Source: Aldrovandia affinis (taxonomy: Eukaryota; Chordata; Actinopteri; Notacanthiformes; Halosauridae). From it: DNA of 64,000 nucleotides. The stretch is from assembly GCA_029706075.1 (NCBI GenBank), contig JAINUG010000173.1, positions 186,001 through 250,000 of the forward strand, in the 5' to 3' direction. This document shows positions 42,195 through 54,454 of this stretch, piece by piece. The position numbers and the translations under genes are program-made. Under the pieces are notes generated by a model. The model did not search any database, had not been told where the DNA came from, and saw only the letters and a list, made by a program, of their open reading frames with translations. How positions within the stretch are numbered: the first letter of the stretch is position 1; each line of letters begins with the position of its first letter.

Positions 42195-42748
42195 CAGTAC
42201 CAGTCAAAAGTTTGGACACACCTTCCATCTGGATTACAGCCAATTGGGCACTCCTTCATTCTTCAGCACGATAACAACCCGAAACATACCTTGAAGTTAT
42301 GCAAGAACTATCTGGTGAAGGAGGAACGTGAACGACAGCTCAAACTAAAGACCTGGCCTGCCCAGTGTCCAGACCTCAATCCCATAGAACTTGTATGGGA
42401 CAAACTGGAAAGGAAGAGTCAAAGCAAAGCAACCCACAAGTTTCTCTGGGAATTGCTGCAGGATAGCTGGGAAAACATGTAGAGTGATTTCCTGCTAAAA
42501 CTTATTAACCGAATGGCCCCTGTTTGTGAGGCTATTCTCACGCCAAAGGGTGACTATTTTGAGGAATCCAAGATTCAATTTTCAATTCAATCTTCTTGAA
42601 CATTGCCTTGATGTTCCCGTTTGTTTATTGTTGCATGCGTTTTTTGTCATTTTCAATTATTTACAGAAACATATACGATGTAAAACATTGTCAATTATGA
42701 GATAAACCTAGCTTCCAGCAGGTGTGTCCAAACTTTTGACTGGTACTG
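42195..42748 (+). mobile_element. internally deleted Tc1 transposon, 554 bp
   Basis: The ends are inverted copies of CAGTACCAGTCAAAAGTTTG, extended to GGACACACC, with TA on both sides (42193-42194; 42749-42750). Inside is only the C-terminal third of a transposase: a NNPKHT block near 42275-42295, then CPDLNPIELVWDKLERKSQS (near 42366-42426). The DNA-binding half and first catalytic Asp are deleted, so it could move only with help in trans. Confidence 0.92.
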
Positions 42749-43225
42749 TACATGTTGGTCTGGATATCTGCCTGGTCTCCAGTATCCACGGTGTGGCAGC
42801 AGCAAGCCTGTGAACAGAGAAAGCAGCAGACCTGGTTTTTGGTTTGGTCCCAAACAGTTTGCATTAAGATGTGGTACCATTTCAACTTCTTTTCTTTTTT
42901 GATATTTATTGTTGTGTATCACTGCCAGTTATTCTTTGCGGCAGTGACCTTGTATAGTCCATGCCAGCATGCTGAAAATGCTCTTTAACAAACACTTGGA
43001 CCATGACAGAGACTGACAATAAAGATTCTCATTTTGCCTGTCTGATTGTTGCGTACTTAGATGTTCCTGTGTATTGACCATTTGGATGCGCTCTTGAAGA
43101 CGTTTCAGAATGGTCTGTTGGGTGTCTGGTCCCCGATCCTCTGGTTTGATATTAGGGTCTTGTGGAGGGCGTCGGTCTCGGCCACATGGGAGTGGCATGG
43201 TTGCCTTTGTTCTACATGTGGTGGA

Positions 43226-43318
43226 GGCCTTTGGAGCAGGAAGACTTTCCGGGAGCAGGTTTGGCACTCTCACACGGTGTGAGAGTGAACTGTCGCCCGG
43301 AAGGTTGCTCCAAAGGCC
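43226..43318. repeat. 93 bp palindrome (cruciform candidate)
   Basis: The outer arms GGCCTTTGGAGCA (43226-43238) and TGCTCCAAAGGCC (43306-43318), the inner arms CACTCTCACAC (43265-43275) and GTGTGAGAGTG (43277-43287), and a TTTCCGGG/CCCGGAA pair between them form one symmetrical structure. Confidence 0.9.
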
Positions 43319-44046
43319 ATAATTGATTTCATTCAATTAAGCCTATTTAAGAGCAGGTGGGGCAAGTGGGGAGTCAGTTAGTCTTGTCATGTCATTGTTG
43401 TGCATGCGTATTGTTTGAGTGTTTGAGTGTTTGAGGTGCATTTGTCGAAAGTGACTGAGTAGAGTGCTTCCTGTGTGAGTGGGAAAGAGAGCGAGAGGGC
43501 GCCCTGAAAGAGGGTCTCGGTGTGTTTGGGGAAAACTCGCACTCGGGCAGTGGAGAGTGTTTCTGGACAACGGCCCGAGAACTCTCACTGAAAGAGTGGA
43601 GAGTGTCTCGGGGCTGGTCAACAGAAAACTCTCACTGTGAGGAGTGGTGAGGGTCTCAGTATGTTTGGGGTAAAAGAGAACTCGGACTGGAAAGTTTGAG
43701 TGTCTCTGTGTGCATGGGTTTGGGAAGCACTTGAAAAGTCACTGGATATGTGTGTGCCTGGGGAGGTTCCAGGGGAACTCCGGATGAAGAGGCGCAGTGT
43801 AGGGTAGAGTTCTACCCTGTTCTGTAAGTTTGGATTATTTTAGCTTGTTATTTTAGTTCTTTGTTTTTGCCCGAAAGCTTCGCGGCAAGTAGGGTGAAGA
43901 TTTTGTGTTCGTGTTTGTTTTATGTTAACCTGCTCTCCCACTGTCTCTCTCCCCAAAAAATTAAATCCAGTCCGTAGACCGGCAAACTCCACTCTGTCTC
44001 CAGACTGCTCTGTTCCCATCCAGGGATTGTCACGTGGCGTGTGACA
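43278..44046 (+). repeat. LTR-like repeat, copy 1 (probable solo LTR)
   Basis: It starts TGTGAGAGTG and ends CACGTGGCGTGTGACA. A TATA-like CCTATTTAAGAGC lies near 43343. The body carries internal tandem GAGAACTC/GAGAGTGT motifs. A second copy lies in reverse orientation at 58470. No gag/pol is attached, so solo LTR is the simplest reading. The exact left edge is uncertain because of the palindrome. Confidence 0.55.
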
Positions 44047-44485
44047 GGTCTATTGGCAGCTTCATGACTGCCTGCATTAATTCAAATGGGCTGATCCCTG
44101 TTGCTTGAGAGGGACAACTTGCAGTGTCATGAGGATGGTGGGAAGTACATCAGTCCACTGGCCATCATGTTGCTGCATGCAGCTGTTTTGTCAAGCTTTT
44201 TTTTTTTTTTTTTTTTTTTTTAATAATTTTATTTTTCATTTTCAACCAACTTGGATACAGAACATGGTCAGTATAAAACACGGAGATCTACATAATCCAC
44301 CTTGGCTCTTTTTCCCCCAATCCCTCCCACCAGCCCCCCCCAAACACTAAAATAACAAAGATATACACATACACAACAGAAAAACAAATAAGTAAAAAAC
44401 ACACAAAAAACATTTACATCTTCGAAATCTCTTACATGTCAGTCACAACTTGCCATGAAGATTCAACATAGTTCTACAGAGTCAA

Positions 44486-47400
44486 CTATGGAAGTGTACA
44501 TATCTTTACATTTTCCATATACGTCAGAAAAGGTTGCCACATCTTATAAAATCTATCCGTAGAGCCTCCCAAGGTACATCTCATCTTCTCCAAGTGTAGG
44601 AACCCCATCACATCTCTAGCCCACTGGACATGTGTGGGAGAGGCCTCCTGTTTCCACATCATAAGTATTAGACGCCTAGCAATTAGGGTAGTAAAAGCAA
44701 TGACTTTCGAGTACTTTACGGGAATAGGCATATCCTCTGGTACCACTCCAAAGATTGCGATTGTGGGGGAAAGGTCAATCTTGACTCCAAACATTATAGA
44801 AAAAGTATCAAATATAGATGTCCAATAGTTATATAGATTTGGACAAGTCCAAAATGTATGAAAAGAGAACCCGTCATCGTCTTGCACCTACTGCACAAAG
44901 GATCTGCCCCTGGATAGATCCTAGCCAACTTTTCCTTTGAAAAGTGCAGACGGTGCAACACCTTAAACTGTAGGAGCCCATGTCTGGCACAGATCGAGGA
45001 AGAGTGAACATTCCGGAGAATAGATTGCCAATGTTCATCCGAAAATTTCACAGACAGATCATCCTCCCATTGAGATCTAATAATAGCGAGAGAAGGGGAA
45101 TGTAGGGCCGACAGCATATCATACAATACTCCAATCACTCCCCTACTTTATACATCAACATCAAGAAATTCATCTAAAGTTGTTTTTCAGGCATGTTTGG
45201 AAAATGAGGACATTTGTTGCGTACAAAATCTCGAATTTGCATATAACGGAAAAAATGAGTTCGAGGAATGTCATATTTTGAGTCAGCTGAGTAAAAGAGG
45301 CAAAAACCTTGTCAATATACAGATCTTTAAAACTAGATATACCCTTATCGCTCCAGATCCTAAAAGCAGAGTCCAATAGAGACGGTGGGAACATGTGATT
45401 ACAGTGGATTGGTGCCGAGATGACATTGATTGTAGACCAAACCTTTTCCTACACTGTACCCAGATTCGAAGAGAGTGATGCACTACCGGGCTATATCTGT
45501 AAGCGTCCATTTTTAACGGAAGGGCTGAACTAATCAAAGCTCGTAACGAGGTTTTGCCGCAATGGGAGGACTCGATGTGCAACCACGCTGGAGTCTCAGT
45601 CGACAGATCCCCATCCAGTAGAGCATATTACGTGTATTTGCTGCCCAATAATAAAATTGAAAATTTGGCAAAGCCAGCCCCCTGATTGTTTCGTCTCTTG
45701 TAAAAATGCTTCCCAATCCTTGGAAGTTTGCCATTCCAAATAAATGCAGAGATCTGTTTATCTAATGTGTTAAAGAATTTTCTCTGTAAATAAACTGGGA
45801 TGCACTGAAAGAAATATAAGAATTTGGGCAGGACATTCATTTTAACAACGTTGACACGGCCAATTAGTGATAAAGGAAGCCTGTCCCATCTTTGAAAGTC
45901 TGATTTAGTACGTTCCAGGAGTGGTGTGAAATTTTCCCCGTATAGATTTTTATGTAAGCGAGTAACCTTGATGCCCAGATAAGTCAGATGATCCGCCACA
46001 ACCTTAAATTGAAATGCCTCAAATGAGACCTCCTTAGCTTTACTGTTAATGGCTAACAACTCACTTTTGTGCATATTCAATTTATATCCAGAGATACAGC
46101 CGAAATCTCTGAAAATGGTAAGAGCATGGGGAGCGATTCTAAGGGGTCAGACAGATAAAGCAACAGGTCGTCGGCATAGAGGGATAATTTGTGTTCTCGG
46201 CCAGCCCTATGAATTCCCTTGATCCTGTTTTCCGCTCGCAATTTAATAGCTAAAGGCTCTATAGAGATCGCGAACAGGAGAGGGGATAAGGGGCACCCCT
46301 GTCTGGTTCCGCGATTAAGTGGAAAATAGGGGGAGTATACATCATTTGTCTTGACACGAGCCACGGGCGAGTTATACAGGAGCCTTACCCACGAAATGTA
46401 ACCTTCACCTAGACCAAATTTTCCAAGAGTATAAAGCAAATAATCCCACTCCACCCTATCGAACGCCTTTTCGGCATCAAGTGATAGAGCAATCTCAGGT
46501 GTAGAAGATGAAGGGGTATATAAAATATTAAATAACCTACGCAAATTAAAGAAGCCCTGTCTACCCTTTACAAATCCTGTCTGATCTGGAGATATCATAG
46601 AAGGCAGCACATGTTCTAATCTGAGGGCCAGAGTTTTAGATAGTATTTTAAAGTCCACATTTAAAAGTGATATTGGGCGGTACGGACGAACACTGCAGCG
46701 GGTCTTTATTTGATTTCAAAAGAAGTGAAATTGTCGCTTGCTGGAGAGTAGGAGGCAGGCATTTCGAGTCGAAGGATTCAGTACACATCCAGCAAGAGCG
46801 GAGACAATTTGTCACTGAATACCTTAAAAAATTCCACCGGAAAGCCATCTGGACCGGGTGATTTACCAGACTGCATCGATTTGATAGCCAATTTGATTTC
46901 TTCTAAGGTAATTTGCTGATCAAGTTCACTTCTGCTGTCTTCCCCCAGAGTTGGAAACACTAGGTCCTCAAAAAATGCATCAAACATTTTGGGTTCATTT
47001 AACGAGTCCGAATTATAAAGTTTAGAATAGAAATGTTGGAAACTTTCATTTATTATTTTAGGGTCCTTAGAAGTGTGCCCAGATTGAGTTTCAATTTCAG
47101 GAATCATGCGCAAGGCTTCTGATTTACGAATTTGGTGGGCTAAAATCTTGGATGGTTTTTCCCCATGCTCATACCATGACTGTCTAGATCTGTGCAGCAG
47201 CTGTTCAGATTGTTTGGTGGAGAGTAGATTGAATTCCGTTTGTAAGTTTAGTCTTTGTTTGTAAAGGTCTGGAGACGGTGCCACTGAGTGCTGCTGGTCC
47301 AACTTCTTAATGAGATCCGCTAATTCAATTAAGCGCTTTTCTTTTTGCTTTCTAATAAACGAACAGTACGAAATTATATGGCCACGTAGAAATGCCTTTA

Positions 47401-48297
47401 AGCTCTCCCAAATAGTGCTGTATGTTACATCAGCAGTGATATTTGTTTCAGGAAAATGTCAATTTGCTGCGAAATATGCTGGACAAAACAGTTATCAGAC
47501 AATAATAGGGGACTGAGTCGCCATGTATAAACCGAGTGCTGGTTTGAAAAGCTGAGCTCTAGAGTAAGGGGACTGTGATCCGAAATTACTATACTATTAT
47601 ATGTGCAGGTTTTAACATTAGGGAACAATTTCTGGTCAACAAAAAAATAATCAATCCGTGAATACGTTTGGTGAACGGGGGAAAAGAAAGAATATTGTCT
47701 AGCTAATGGAAAGAGAGATCGCCAAGCATCAACAGCACCGTATGACTCCAAGTAAGACTTTAGGACCAAAGAGGACTTAGACGGTACACAGGATCTTGTC
47801 GAGGACCTATCCAACATTGGGTCCATTGCGGTATTCATATCTCCCCCAAGAATCAACCGGTGAGTATCTATATTGGGCAAGGAGTAAAGGAATTTTTTGA
47901 AGAACGTGCTATCATCCCAATTAGGGGCGTATACATTCGCTAAAATTAAAGGGGTATTATATAACGAGCCAACCACTACCACATAACGACCATGTGGGTC
48001 AGTATTCACACTCGAAACAATAAATGGTGTAGACCTATGAATAAGAATTGCGACACCCCGTGCCGCATTATTGAACGTCGAATGGAACAATTGACCAACC
48101 CAATTTCTCTTAAGTTTCAAGTGGGACGCATTTCTCAGATGCGATTCCTGAAGAAAAGCTATATTCACCTTGAGGTGCAGAAGATGAGACAATACCTTAT
48201 TACATTTGAGTGGACGGTTTAGTCCTTTGACATTCCAACTGATAAGGTTGACTTGGCAACCATTAACCTTCGAGGTTGAAGTGGAGGGTGTCACCAT
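44486..48297 (-). pseudogene. ORF2: L1 copy 2 ORF2: endonuclease, RT and Cys-rich C-terminus
   Basis: The endonuclease (48297 to about 47570) is open and complete: LISWNVKGLN, FLQESHLRN, LGGDMN, IDYFFVD and SDHSPL. RT follows in several frames: [57 protein letters not shown] and LSLYADDLLLY (near 46170). Then come GRVNVVKMNVLPKFLYFF and a C-terminal CSRC...HTFWTC zinc-like motif near 44855-44925. About seven frameshifts or stops separate the blocks, so no full ORF2 can be made. All catalytic motifs are visible. Confidence 0.9.
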
Positions 48298-48766
48298 TCT
48301 AACTCAATGGGGAAACATGAAAAACCCTGTACACACATTGCACAGGTAGACTGTATGAAAAAGAACAGTTGCATGACTTCAGAGCAGGAGAAGATGTGTA
48401 ACAAAACAAACAACAAAAAAACAAACAAGAACACAGATAACAAAACATTAACCCCCCCTCCCCAATATATCCCCACGTCATCTCTAAGACAACCAAAAGG
48501 CCCAAGCTATTGTAGCTTCTCTCGAGAACACAACACTCAATACGACCATAGTCCTACAGTTAAAAGAATATTGTCCAAAGCCATACCCTATGCATTCGAA
48601 CATTGCAAATAGAGCCAAACAACAATTATTATCCACACATAAGATAGAAGTGAGAGCAAAATAAATAAAGAATAATGTTATCAAAAGAAGAGCAATATTA
48701 TAAAAATAAGAGCACTATATATATATATATATAAACATACACATATATATACATACACACACATAC

Positions 48767-48803
<37 letters not shown>

Positions 48804-49489
48804 CCGCCCCCCCGGAATGTCCAGAGGCTGAAAACAAGTAACACGGTAATTAGAAATGGGAGGTGCTTTGTTTAAGTCTATTAATGAAATCAACATTAAG
48901 CTAAGTCAACAACAAAATAGATTATTGACTGTGTTTAGTCAATGTCTTGGTCAGTTATTGTCATTAGCCTGACCGCCAAAAACATTAGAAAATCTACTAG
49001 CTAGCCAGCCAGCCAGCCAGCATTCTTGTATTATTACTTGTTGAGATAACGTTAGCAAGTTACCACATTTGTTTTAAACAAGCACAAACCGCACCAACAT
49101 GTTTAAATGTTTAAATCTATTAGCTAGCTAGCTAGCCAGCCAGCCAAACACATTTTGTTTCCAAAGGGAGAAAGTTATAACACCGCAGTTAAACTGCCGC
49201 AGTGCTAGTTCCATGTTTCCATATAAACAGAATAAACAAAACCCAACGGGCTGCCTGTAATAAGTGAACTGAAATTGAAATTACGGCCGGCTTAAAACAT
49301 AAACAGCAAAGGTCCAGTGTGAACACGATCCTGGCGAAAAGTTGTCGTTTCAGTAACCATACCGGTATGGCCATTGTTATTGTCCAGCTGACGGCGAAGG
49401 CAACAAAGTGGAGTTTATGAACTAGAAATAACGTTAGTCCCCCACGCTACCACAGGACAACCAATGCTAAAACTGGGTCTGGAAACCGG
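48298..49489. other. L1 copy 2 inter-ORF spacer with 34-A run and (TA)n
   Basis: An unusually long 1.2 kb gap between ORF1 and ORF2. It includes A34 at 48768-48801 next to a C-rich run, a (TA)n/(CA)n tract at about 48716-48763, and CTAGC/CAGC repeats near 49000 and 49130. It may include a later insertion that I could not delimit. Confidence 0.55.
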
Positions 49490-50290
49490 CTACATCTTGT
49501 CTGCGATGAAATCCTTCACCGCCTGCGGGTGTCGAACATCTTCTCCTGCCCCTGGAAGGATACTCGGAGACGGGCAGGATATACGAGGCCATAACGGACC
49601 CCTTCCTTTTCCCCGAAGCAGCTTCTTCACCTCGACGTACTCAGCCCTGCGTTTATTCAGTTCAGCACTGAAGTCGGGAAAGATCATGACCTGTCTGCCT
49701 TGGAACTCCAGCCGTCCCCTCTCCCTGGCTAGACGCAGAACCTGCTCCTTCTCCTGGAAGTAGTGGAATCGTGCGAGGAAAGACCGAGGGCGACCCCCGG
49801 TCGCTGGTACTGGTCCCGTTCGATGTGCGCGATCCAAAGTCGGTGGGGACTGTAAGCCGCCTGGTCCCCCCAGGATTTCAGCGAAAAGGTTGGCAACAAA
49901 CTTTGTGGGGTTCCCCGACTCTAAACCCTCCTTCACATGCAGAATGCGTATGTTGCACCTCCTTCCTCTATTCTCCAAGTCGTCTGTCTTAGCCTGCAGT
50001 GCTTTGTAATCCTTATGCAACTGGTCGTATCGCTTCTCCATGGCTTCCAGGCGGGTGTCCAGGCAATTTAGGCCCTCTTCGTGTTCCTGTAGGGTGCCCT
50101 CGCAAGTTTCCAGAGCCGCTTTAAGTGGGGAGACGGCTTGCCTTATCTCCTCCCTCAGCGCATTGTTCTCCTCATGAATTACGGACTGGACTATGTCACG
50201 GATGGCGTTTAGCAAACTCTCGTCCACAGCGTTGCTAGCATTAGCCGCCGGGTTGCCAGCCTGACTGGGTTTGACGGTTTTCGGGGGCAT
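49490..50290 (-). CDS. ORF1: L1 copy 2 ORF1 protein, open frame of 266 residues
   Basis: The ATG at 50288-50290 (MPPKTVKPSQAGNPAANAS) starts an uninterrupted frame. A coiled coil follows (ALREEIRQAVSPLKAALETC; LDTRLEAMEKRYDQLHKDYK), then the RRM-like RNA-binding region (NRGRRCNIRILHVKEGLE; SFLARFHYFQEKEQVLRLAR; VMIFPDFSAELNKRRAEY) and a short C-terminal domain ending FIADKM. It would coat LINE RNA as a trimer. Length is near the usual for Tx1-like ORF1, so it could still be translated although ORF2 is broken. Frame continuity does not prove expression. Confidence 0.88.
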   Translation of the reverse strand: MPPKTVKPSQAGNPAANASNAVDESLLNAIRDIVQSVIHEENNALREEIRQAVSPLKAALETCEGTLQEHEEGLNCLDTRLEAMEKRYDQLHKDYKALQAKTDDLENRGRRCNIRILHVKEGLESGNPTKFVANLFAEILGGPGGLQSPPTLDRAHRTGPVPATGGRPRSFLARFHYFQEKEQVLRLARERGRLEFQGRQVMIFPDFSAELNKRRAEYVEVKKLLRGKGRGPLWPRISCPSPSILPGAGEDVRHPQAVKDFIADKM

Positions 50291-50699
50291 ACTGTCCAAA
50301 ATGTATAAAGAAAAGTTGAAATAATGTGCTCTCTCTCGCAAATGTAAAAAATAAAGGCTGTTTTGCCGAAAATTCACATGATATATAGCTTAATCATTGT
50401 CAGGATTCAGGACCTCGTGGTTCGTGCGACTACTCCATAGCGCGCCCCTAGTGTTCCCTCGTCAAGCTCCCTTTTAAAGTTATACTTGCCTGTTCCACCA
50501 TCCCGCTGCTTTGAGGTTCACACATGTCAAATTTAATAATTTACACACATCCCTCATGATTTCTTAAATTTTAGAATCTAATTACAATTTCTAAACATGG
50601 AAATTGTACCATGAGCATCACAAAGATTTATATTTGTGTCTATTGCGAGTAGGGACTGGAGGACTGCAGCCATTTCTAAATGAAGAAATAAACGGATAT

Positions 50700-51050
50700 G
50701 CAAAGGTGTATTTCTGTGGACACAAACATTATTTTGATTTGCCCTCCCCATGAGTTCGCCACTCATCTCTACGAGGCAAGCTAATTCTCCGAGGGCAACG
50801 AACTCCACTTCCTTCGAAATGGAATTCGCCCACCCCTGTTCTGAAGACACCCTTACGTGCTTCACGGCAAACTCGAGCCAGCTCCCCCCTTCCCCTGGGG
50901 TGGACAGCCAATCGCCGCCCCCGATTGTGGTTATTAGCCAGGGCCGGTCTCATAGAAACAGATTTTGAACTGCATCTCTGATAGGCAGCTCACACTCGTA
51001 TCAGACCAGCCAAGATACGTGTGAGTTAGATCGCTACGCTATCCGCCGCC
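50700..51050 (-). mobile_element. second, more decayed SINE of the same family
   Basis: On the minus strand the head GGCGGATAGCGTAGCGATC (about 51030-51050) and the body motif GGCGGCGATTGGCTGTCC (about 50900-50920) parallel the SINE at 37219-37593. No target duplication was found, and the box B is damaged. Confidence 0.65.
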
Positions 51051-51132
51051 CCTCCATATATTTTTTTTAAATTGCTTTACATTTATTCTTGCTTTACATT
51101 CATACAATGCAACTAATGAATCACATGTCAAG

Positions 51133-51549
51133 TGCCACCGACTTCCAGCCATCCATCCATTGTCTTGCCGCTTATCCGGGGCCGGGTCGCGGAGGCAACA
51201 GCCTTAGCAAAGCAGCCCAGACGTCCTTTTCCCCAGCAACTTCCTCCAGCTCTTTCCGGGGGATTCCAAGGCATTCCCAGGCCAGCTGAGAAATATATTC
51301 CCTCCGGCGATTCCTGGGTCTCCCCCAGGGTCTCCTTCCAGTTAGCCATGCCCGGTACACCTCCAGAGGTAGGCGCCCAGGAGGCATCCTTACCAGATGC
51401 CCGAACCACCTCAACTGACTCCTCTCAATGCGGAGGAGCAGCGGCTCTACTCTGAGATCCTCCCGGATCACTGAGCTCTGTTGGAAATGCACCAGGGCAT
51501 CACAAATATTTCTATGTGTGTTGTCTGGGACTAGGGAACGAAGGCGCAT
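51133..51549 (-). mobile_element. 5'-truncated RTE/Rex3-like LINE, 3' end of the RT ORF
   Basis: An open minus-strand frame (51549-51172) reads LLLRIERSQLRWFGHLVRMP, then GRPRNRRREYISQLAWE, and ends LLRLLPPRPGPG. This is the conserved C-terminal end of a common fish non-LTR element. It finishes in a GATGGATGGATGG tail at about 51150, the tandem tail style of Rex3/RTE. The endonuclease and RT core are absent. Confidence 0.75.
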
Positions 51550-52005
51550 ATTGTCAGTATTCTCAACAAATGATGCTTGGACTATTTTATTGAGACTTAC
51601 TGTATATTGACATAAACAATTATATATATTTTTTAAATGGCTTTACATTCAATATCAGAGCTATTAATTTTTACATAATAAGATGGCCCTGCTGTCGTGG
51701 CGACAGTGGTTGCCCTGTTCTTATCGTTTTTTATTGCCTTATATGTGTTCCGCTTGTAATAACCACTGCACCACCATGGAGTGTGTCAAGACTGCTAAAG
51801 TTTTGATGGTGGTCTGGGTATTTTTATTACTCCTGGAAATTTCTATTGCATTAAGGAACTGTATGATCTCCGCTGTGCTGCGGGTGATTGGCCTGGCTTG
51901 GTACTGTCTGCTGAAATGAGACCACGGAAGAGGAGCTGCTTAGGAGGAATGTGACGGCAATTGAGAAGAAGTCAATTTAAACCCTATGTGCCTATGTACT
52001 CATGC

Positions 52006-52290
52006 GGTTATGAGTTATGTCCGATCGCTATCTAACAAGATGGACGAGCTGGCAGCAGTGACCCAAACACATTGACTACCAGCAATGCAGCCTTATTTGC
52101 CTAACTGAGACCTGGCTAAACGCAGACATCCAAGACTCTCTGACAGCACTGAACGGATTTTCATTCATACGGACGGGACGGATCGAGATGCTGTAAAGTC
52201 TGATAAGAAGAGAGGAGGGGGTTAGGACTGCATGTCAATAAGCGCTGGTACCATGAGGGGCATGTGACTGTTAAAGAATAAGTGTCCCCC
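52006..52290 (+). mobile_element. LINE endonuclease fragment
   Basis: The plus strand reads VRSLSNKMDELAAV (about 52017-52058), SLICLTETWLNADIQD (about 52092-52138), then NGFSFIRT. This matches the start of an APE-type endonuclease of a CR1/Rex-like or related LINE. It stops within 300 bases. The clade is not certain. Confidence 0.65.
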
Positions 52291-53051
52291 GGGTGGCGTA
52301 TCGGTGTACAAGTTGTCCACCGCGGCTGGGGTTAGAATCACATTCAGCATAAAATATGCATTTTAATGACCTATTTACAGTCATCAAACATTTATTGGTA
52401 TTATTGTTAACATTACTTTTTTGCCACATCTGATTGGCTTGTGTTTCTTTTACAGTATGGCACAGGAGATCAAAATTGAAGGAAAGGAGCATTATTATTT
52501 TTACAGTATGTAACTGTAAAAAGGATCCTGCTTTTTCAAATGCACAATGCTCACTTGTCTCATAAACCTCATTCTTACACACTGTATTACCTTGCTCATA
52601 CTCAGAACTTTGATTCTAGCCAGCAAAGATCATTGACCATTATACCACACTCCATACCCACCCTGCGCTTCATGGCTTGGGCTTGCTTATTCAGATATCC
52701 CAGAACCTTAATTTGCCTATTGAAGTCTCTTCCCTTTGCATTGAACCTGTATTTCCTTTGCATCAATCCATCTAGACACTATGAACAGGACTAGTATTTA
52801 ATCTGAAATTGTTCCCTGTCCATCAGCATTTTACTTTAGATTCATACAGTTGAATTAATCAATCAATACAATACAGTTCAATCAATTTCTTCTCCAAGTC
52901 AGGCAAGAGGGCTGACTGCAGATTCATCTCCGGTTAACTTTTCAAAAAAGGATGTCACATGATATATATTATGTATTTTTAAACAATGTTGATTTCTGTG
53001 TACATGGCTTAAATGGCATTTATTTTCCATAATTTGTGCTACTGCAATATA

Positions 53052-54134
53052 CACTCAGTGGCCACTTTATTAGGTACACCTGTACACCTGCTCGTTAATG
53101 CAATTATCTAATCAGCCAATCACGTAGTAGCAAATCAATTCATAAAAGCATGCAGACATGATCAAGAGGTTCAGTTGTTGTTCAAACCAAAAATCATAAT
53201 CGGGAAGAAATGTGATCTAAGTGACTTTGACCGTGGAATGATTGTTAGTGCTAGACGGGGTGGTGAGTATCTCAGAAACTGCTGATCTCATGGGATTTTC
53301 ACACACAACAGTCTCTAGAGTTTACAGAGAATGGTGCGAAAAACAAAAAAACATCCAGTGAGCAGCATCTCTGAACGCACAACACGTCGAACCTTGAAGT
53401 GAATGGGCTACAGCAGCAGAAGACCACACCGGGTTCCACTCCTGTCAGCTATGAACAGGAAAGTGAGGCTACAGTGGGCACAGGCTCACCAAAACTGGAC
53501 AGTTGAAGATTGGGAAAACGTTGCCTGGTCTGACGAATCTCAATTTCTGCTGCGACGTGCAGAGGGTAGGGTCATAATTTGGCATAAACAACATGAATCC
53601 ATGCATCCATCCTGCCTTGTGGCAACAGTTCAGGCTGGTGGTGGTGGTGCTGTAATGGTGTGGGGATGTTTTCTTGGCACACATTAAGCCCCTTAATACT
53701 AATTGAGCATAATTTAAATGCCACATCCTACCTGAGTCTTGTTGCTGACTATGTGCATCCCTTTATGGGCACAGTCTACCCATCTTCTAATGGCTTCTTC
53801 CAGCAGGATAATGCGCCATGTCACAAAGCACACGTCAAGCTGGTTCCACGAACATGACAATGAGTTCCATGTACTCCAATGGTCTCCACAGTCTCAGATC
53901 TCAGTCCAATAGAGCACATTTGGGATGTGGTGGAACGGAAGATTCGCAACATGAATGCGCAGCCAACAAATCTGCAGCAACTGTGTCATCATGTCAACAT
54001 GGACCAAAATCTATGAGGAATGTTTCCAGCACCTTGTTGAATCCATGCCATGAAGAATTCAGGCTGTTCTGGGGGCAAAGGGGGGGTCCTACCCAGTACT
54101 AGAAAGGTGTACCTAATAAAGTGGCCACTGAGTG
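53052..54134 (+). mobile_element. Tc1-like transposon with CACTCAGTGGCCACTTTATT ends
   Basis: A 1083 bp element with exact inverted ends of about 28 bases, flanked by TA (53050-53051; 54135-54136). It carries a plus-strand transposase remnant. Confidence 0.95.
53200..54030 (+). pseudogene. Tc1 transposase remnant of the 53 kb element
   Basis: Pieces are in order: DRGMIVSARRGG (near 53228), RVPLLSAMNRKVRLQWAQAH, then NVAWSDESQFLLRRAEGR (first Asp, near 53535), AVMVWGCFLGTH and FFQQDNAPCHKA (second Asp, near 53810). A diverged region follows where the Glu block would be (near 53900). A stop after FLGTH (53685) and frame changes on both sides inactivate it. The 95-codon segment from 53403 is the longest open part. 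Confidence 0.88.
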
Positions 54135-54454
54135 TAATATCTTACATCCTAAAAAGGTGTATGTTTTCTGTCCCAAACAACCAAAAGTCATACGGTATCA
54201 ACACGGGTTTGGTTTTCAAAGGGAGAATGTGTATTATACTCCCAGGAAGACCACTTTCTCTCTGTTTTTGTTTTTCAAAAAAGTACTTTAGGCAAGTGTC
54301 AGAATTTTTTCCTTAAATACAGTGTAATATCCTTCAGTTTGCGTTTGAGGCCATGAAAAAGCAGATGACAATGGCTGTCTTGGTACTCTCGAAAATGTGC
54401 ATTTTAAAATGGAGCGGCGGAATGGGGGGGAGCTTTTTGATACATGGTAATGCC

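Larger units (their letters stand above)
44198..50460 (-). mobile_element. full-length Tx1-like L1 LINE (copy 2)
   Basis: A 6.26 kb element with an 8 bp duplication GTCAAGCT (44190-44197 and 50461-50468). It has a 3' poly(A) seen as about 24 T at 44198-44221. Its 5' end (GAGGGAACACTAGGGGCGCG...ATGGAGTAG) matches the style of L1 copy 1. It contains ORF1 and ORF2 in order. It is a different subfamily from copy 1, judging by protein differences and the longer inter-ORF spacer. Confidence 0.9.

Noticed and set aside
43061..43336. ORFs around the palindrome on both strands
   Set aside because: Open frames arise from GC-rich symmetrical sequence; no protein family is recognisable.
48768..48801. 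34-A run as the poly(A) tail of a separate LINE
   Set aside because: No LINE 3' end or target duplication adjoins it, and it lies inside the L1 spacer next to microsatellite; slippage expansion is simpler.
51132..51455. 107-codon plus-strand ORF
   Set aside because: Antisense of the RTE/Rex3-like RT C-terminus; the minus frame matches a known family.
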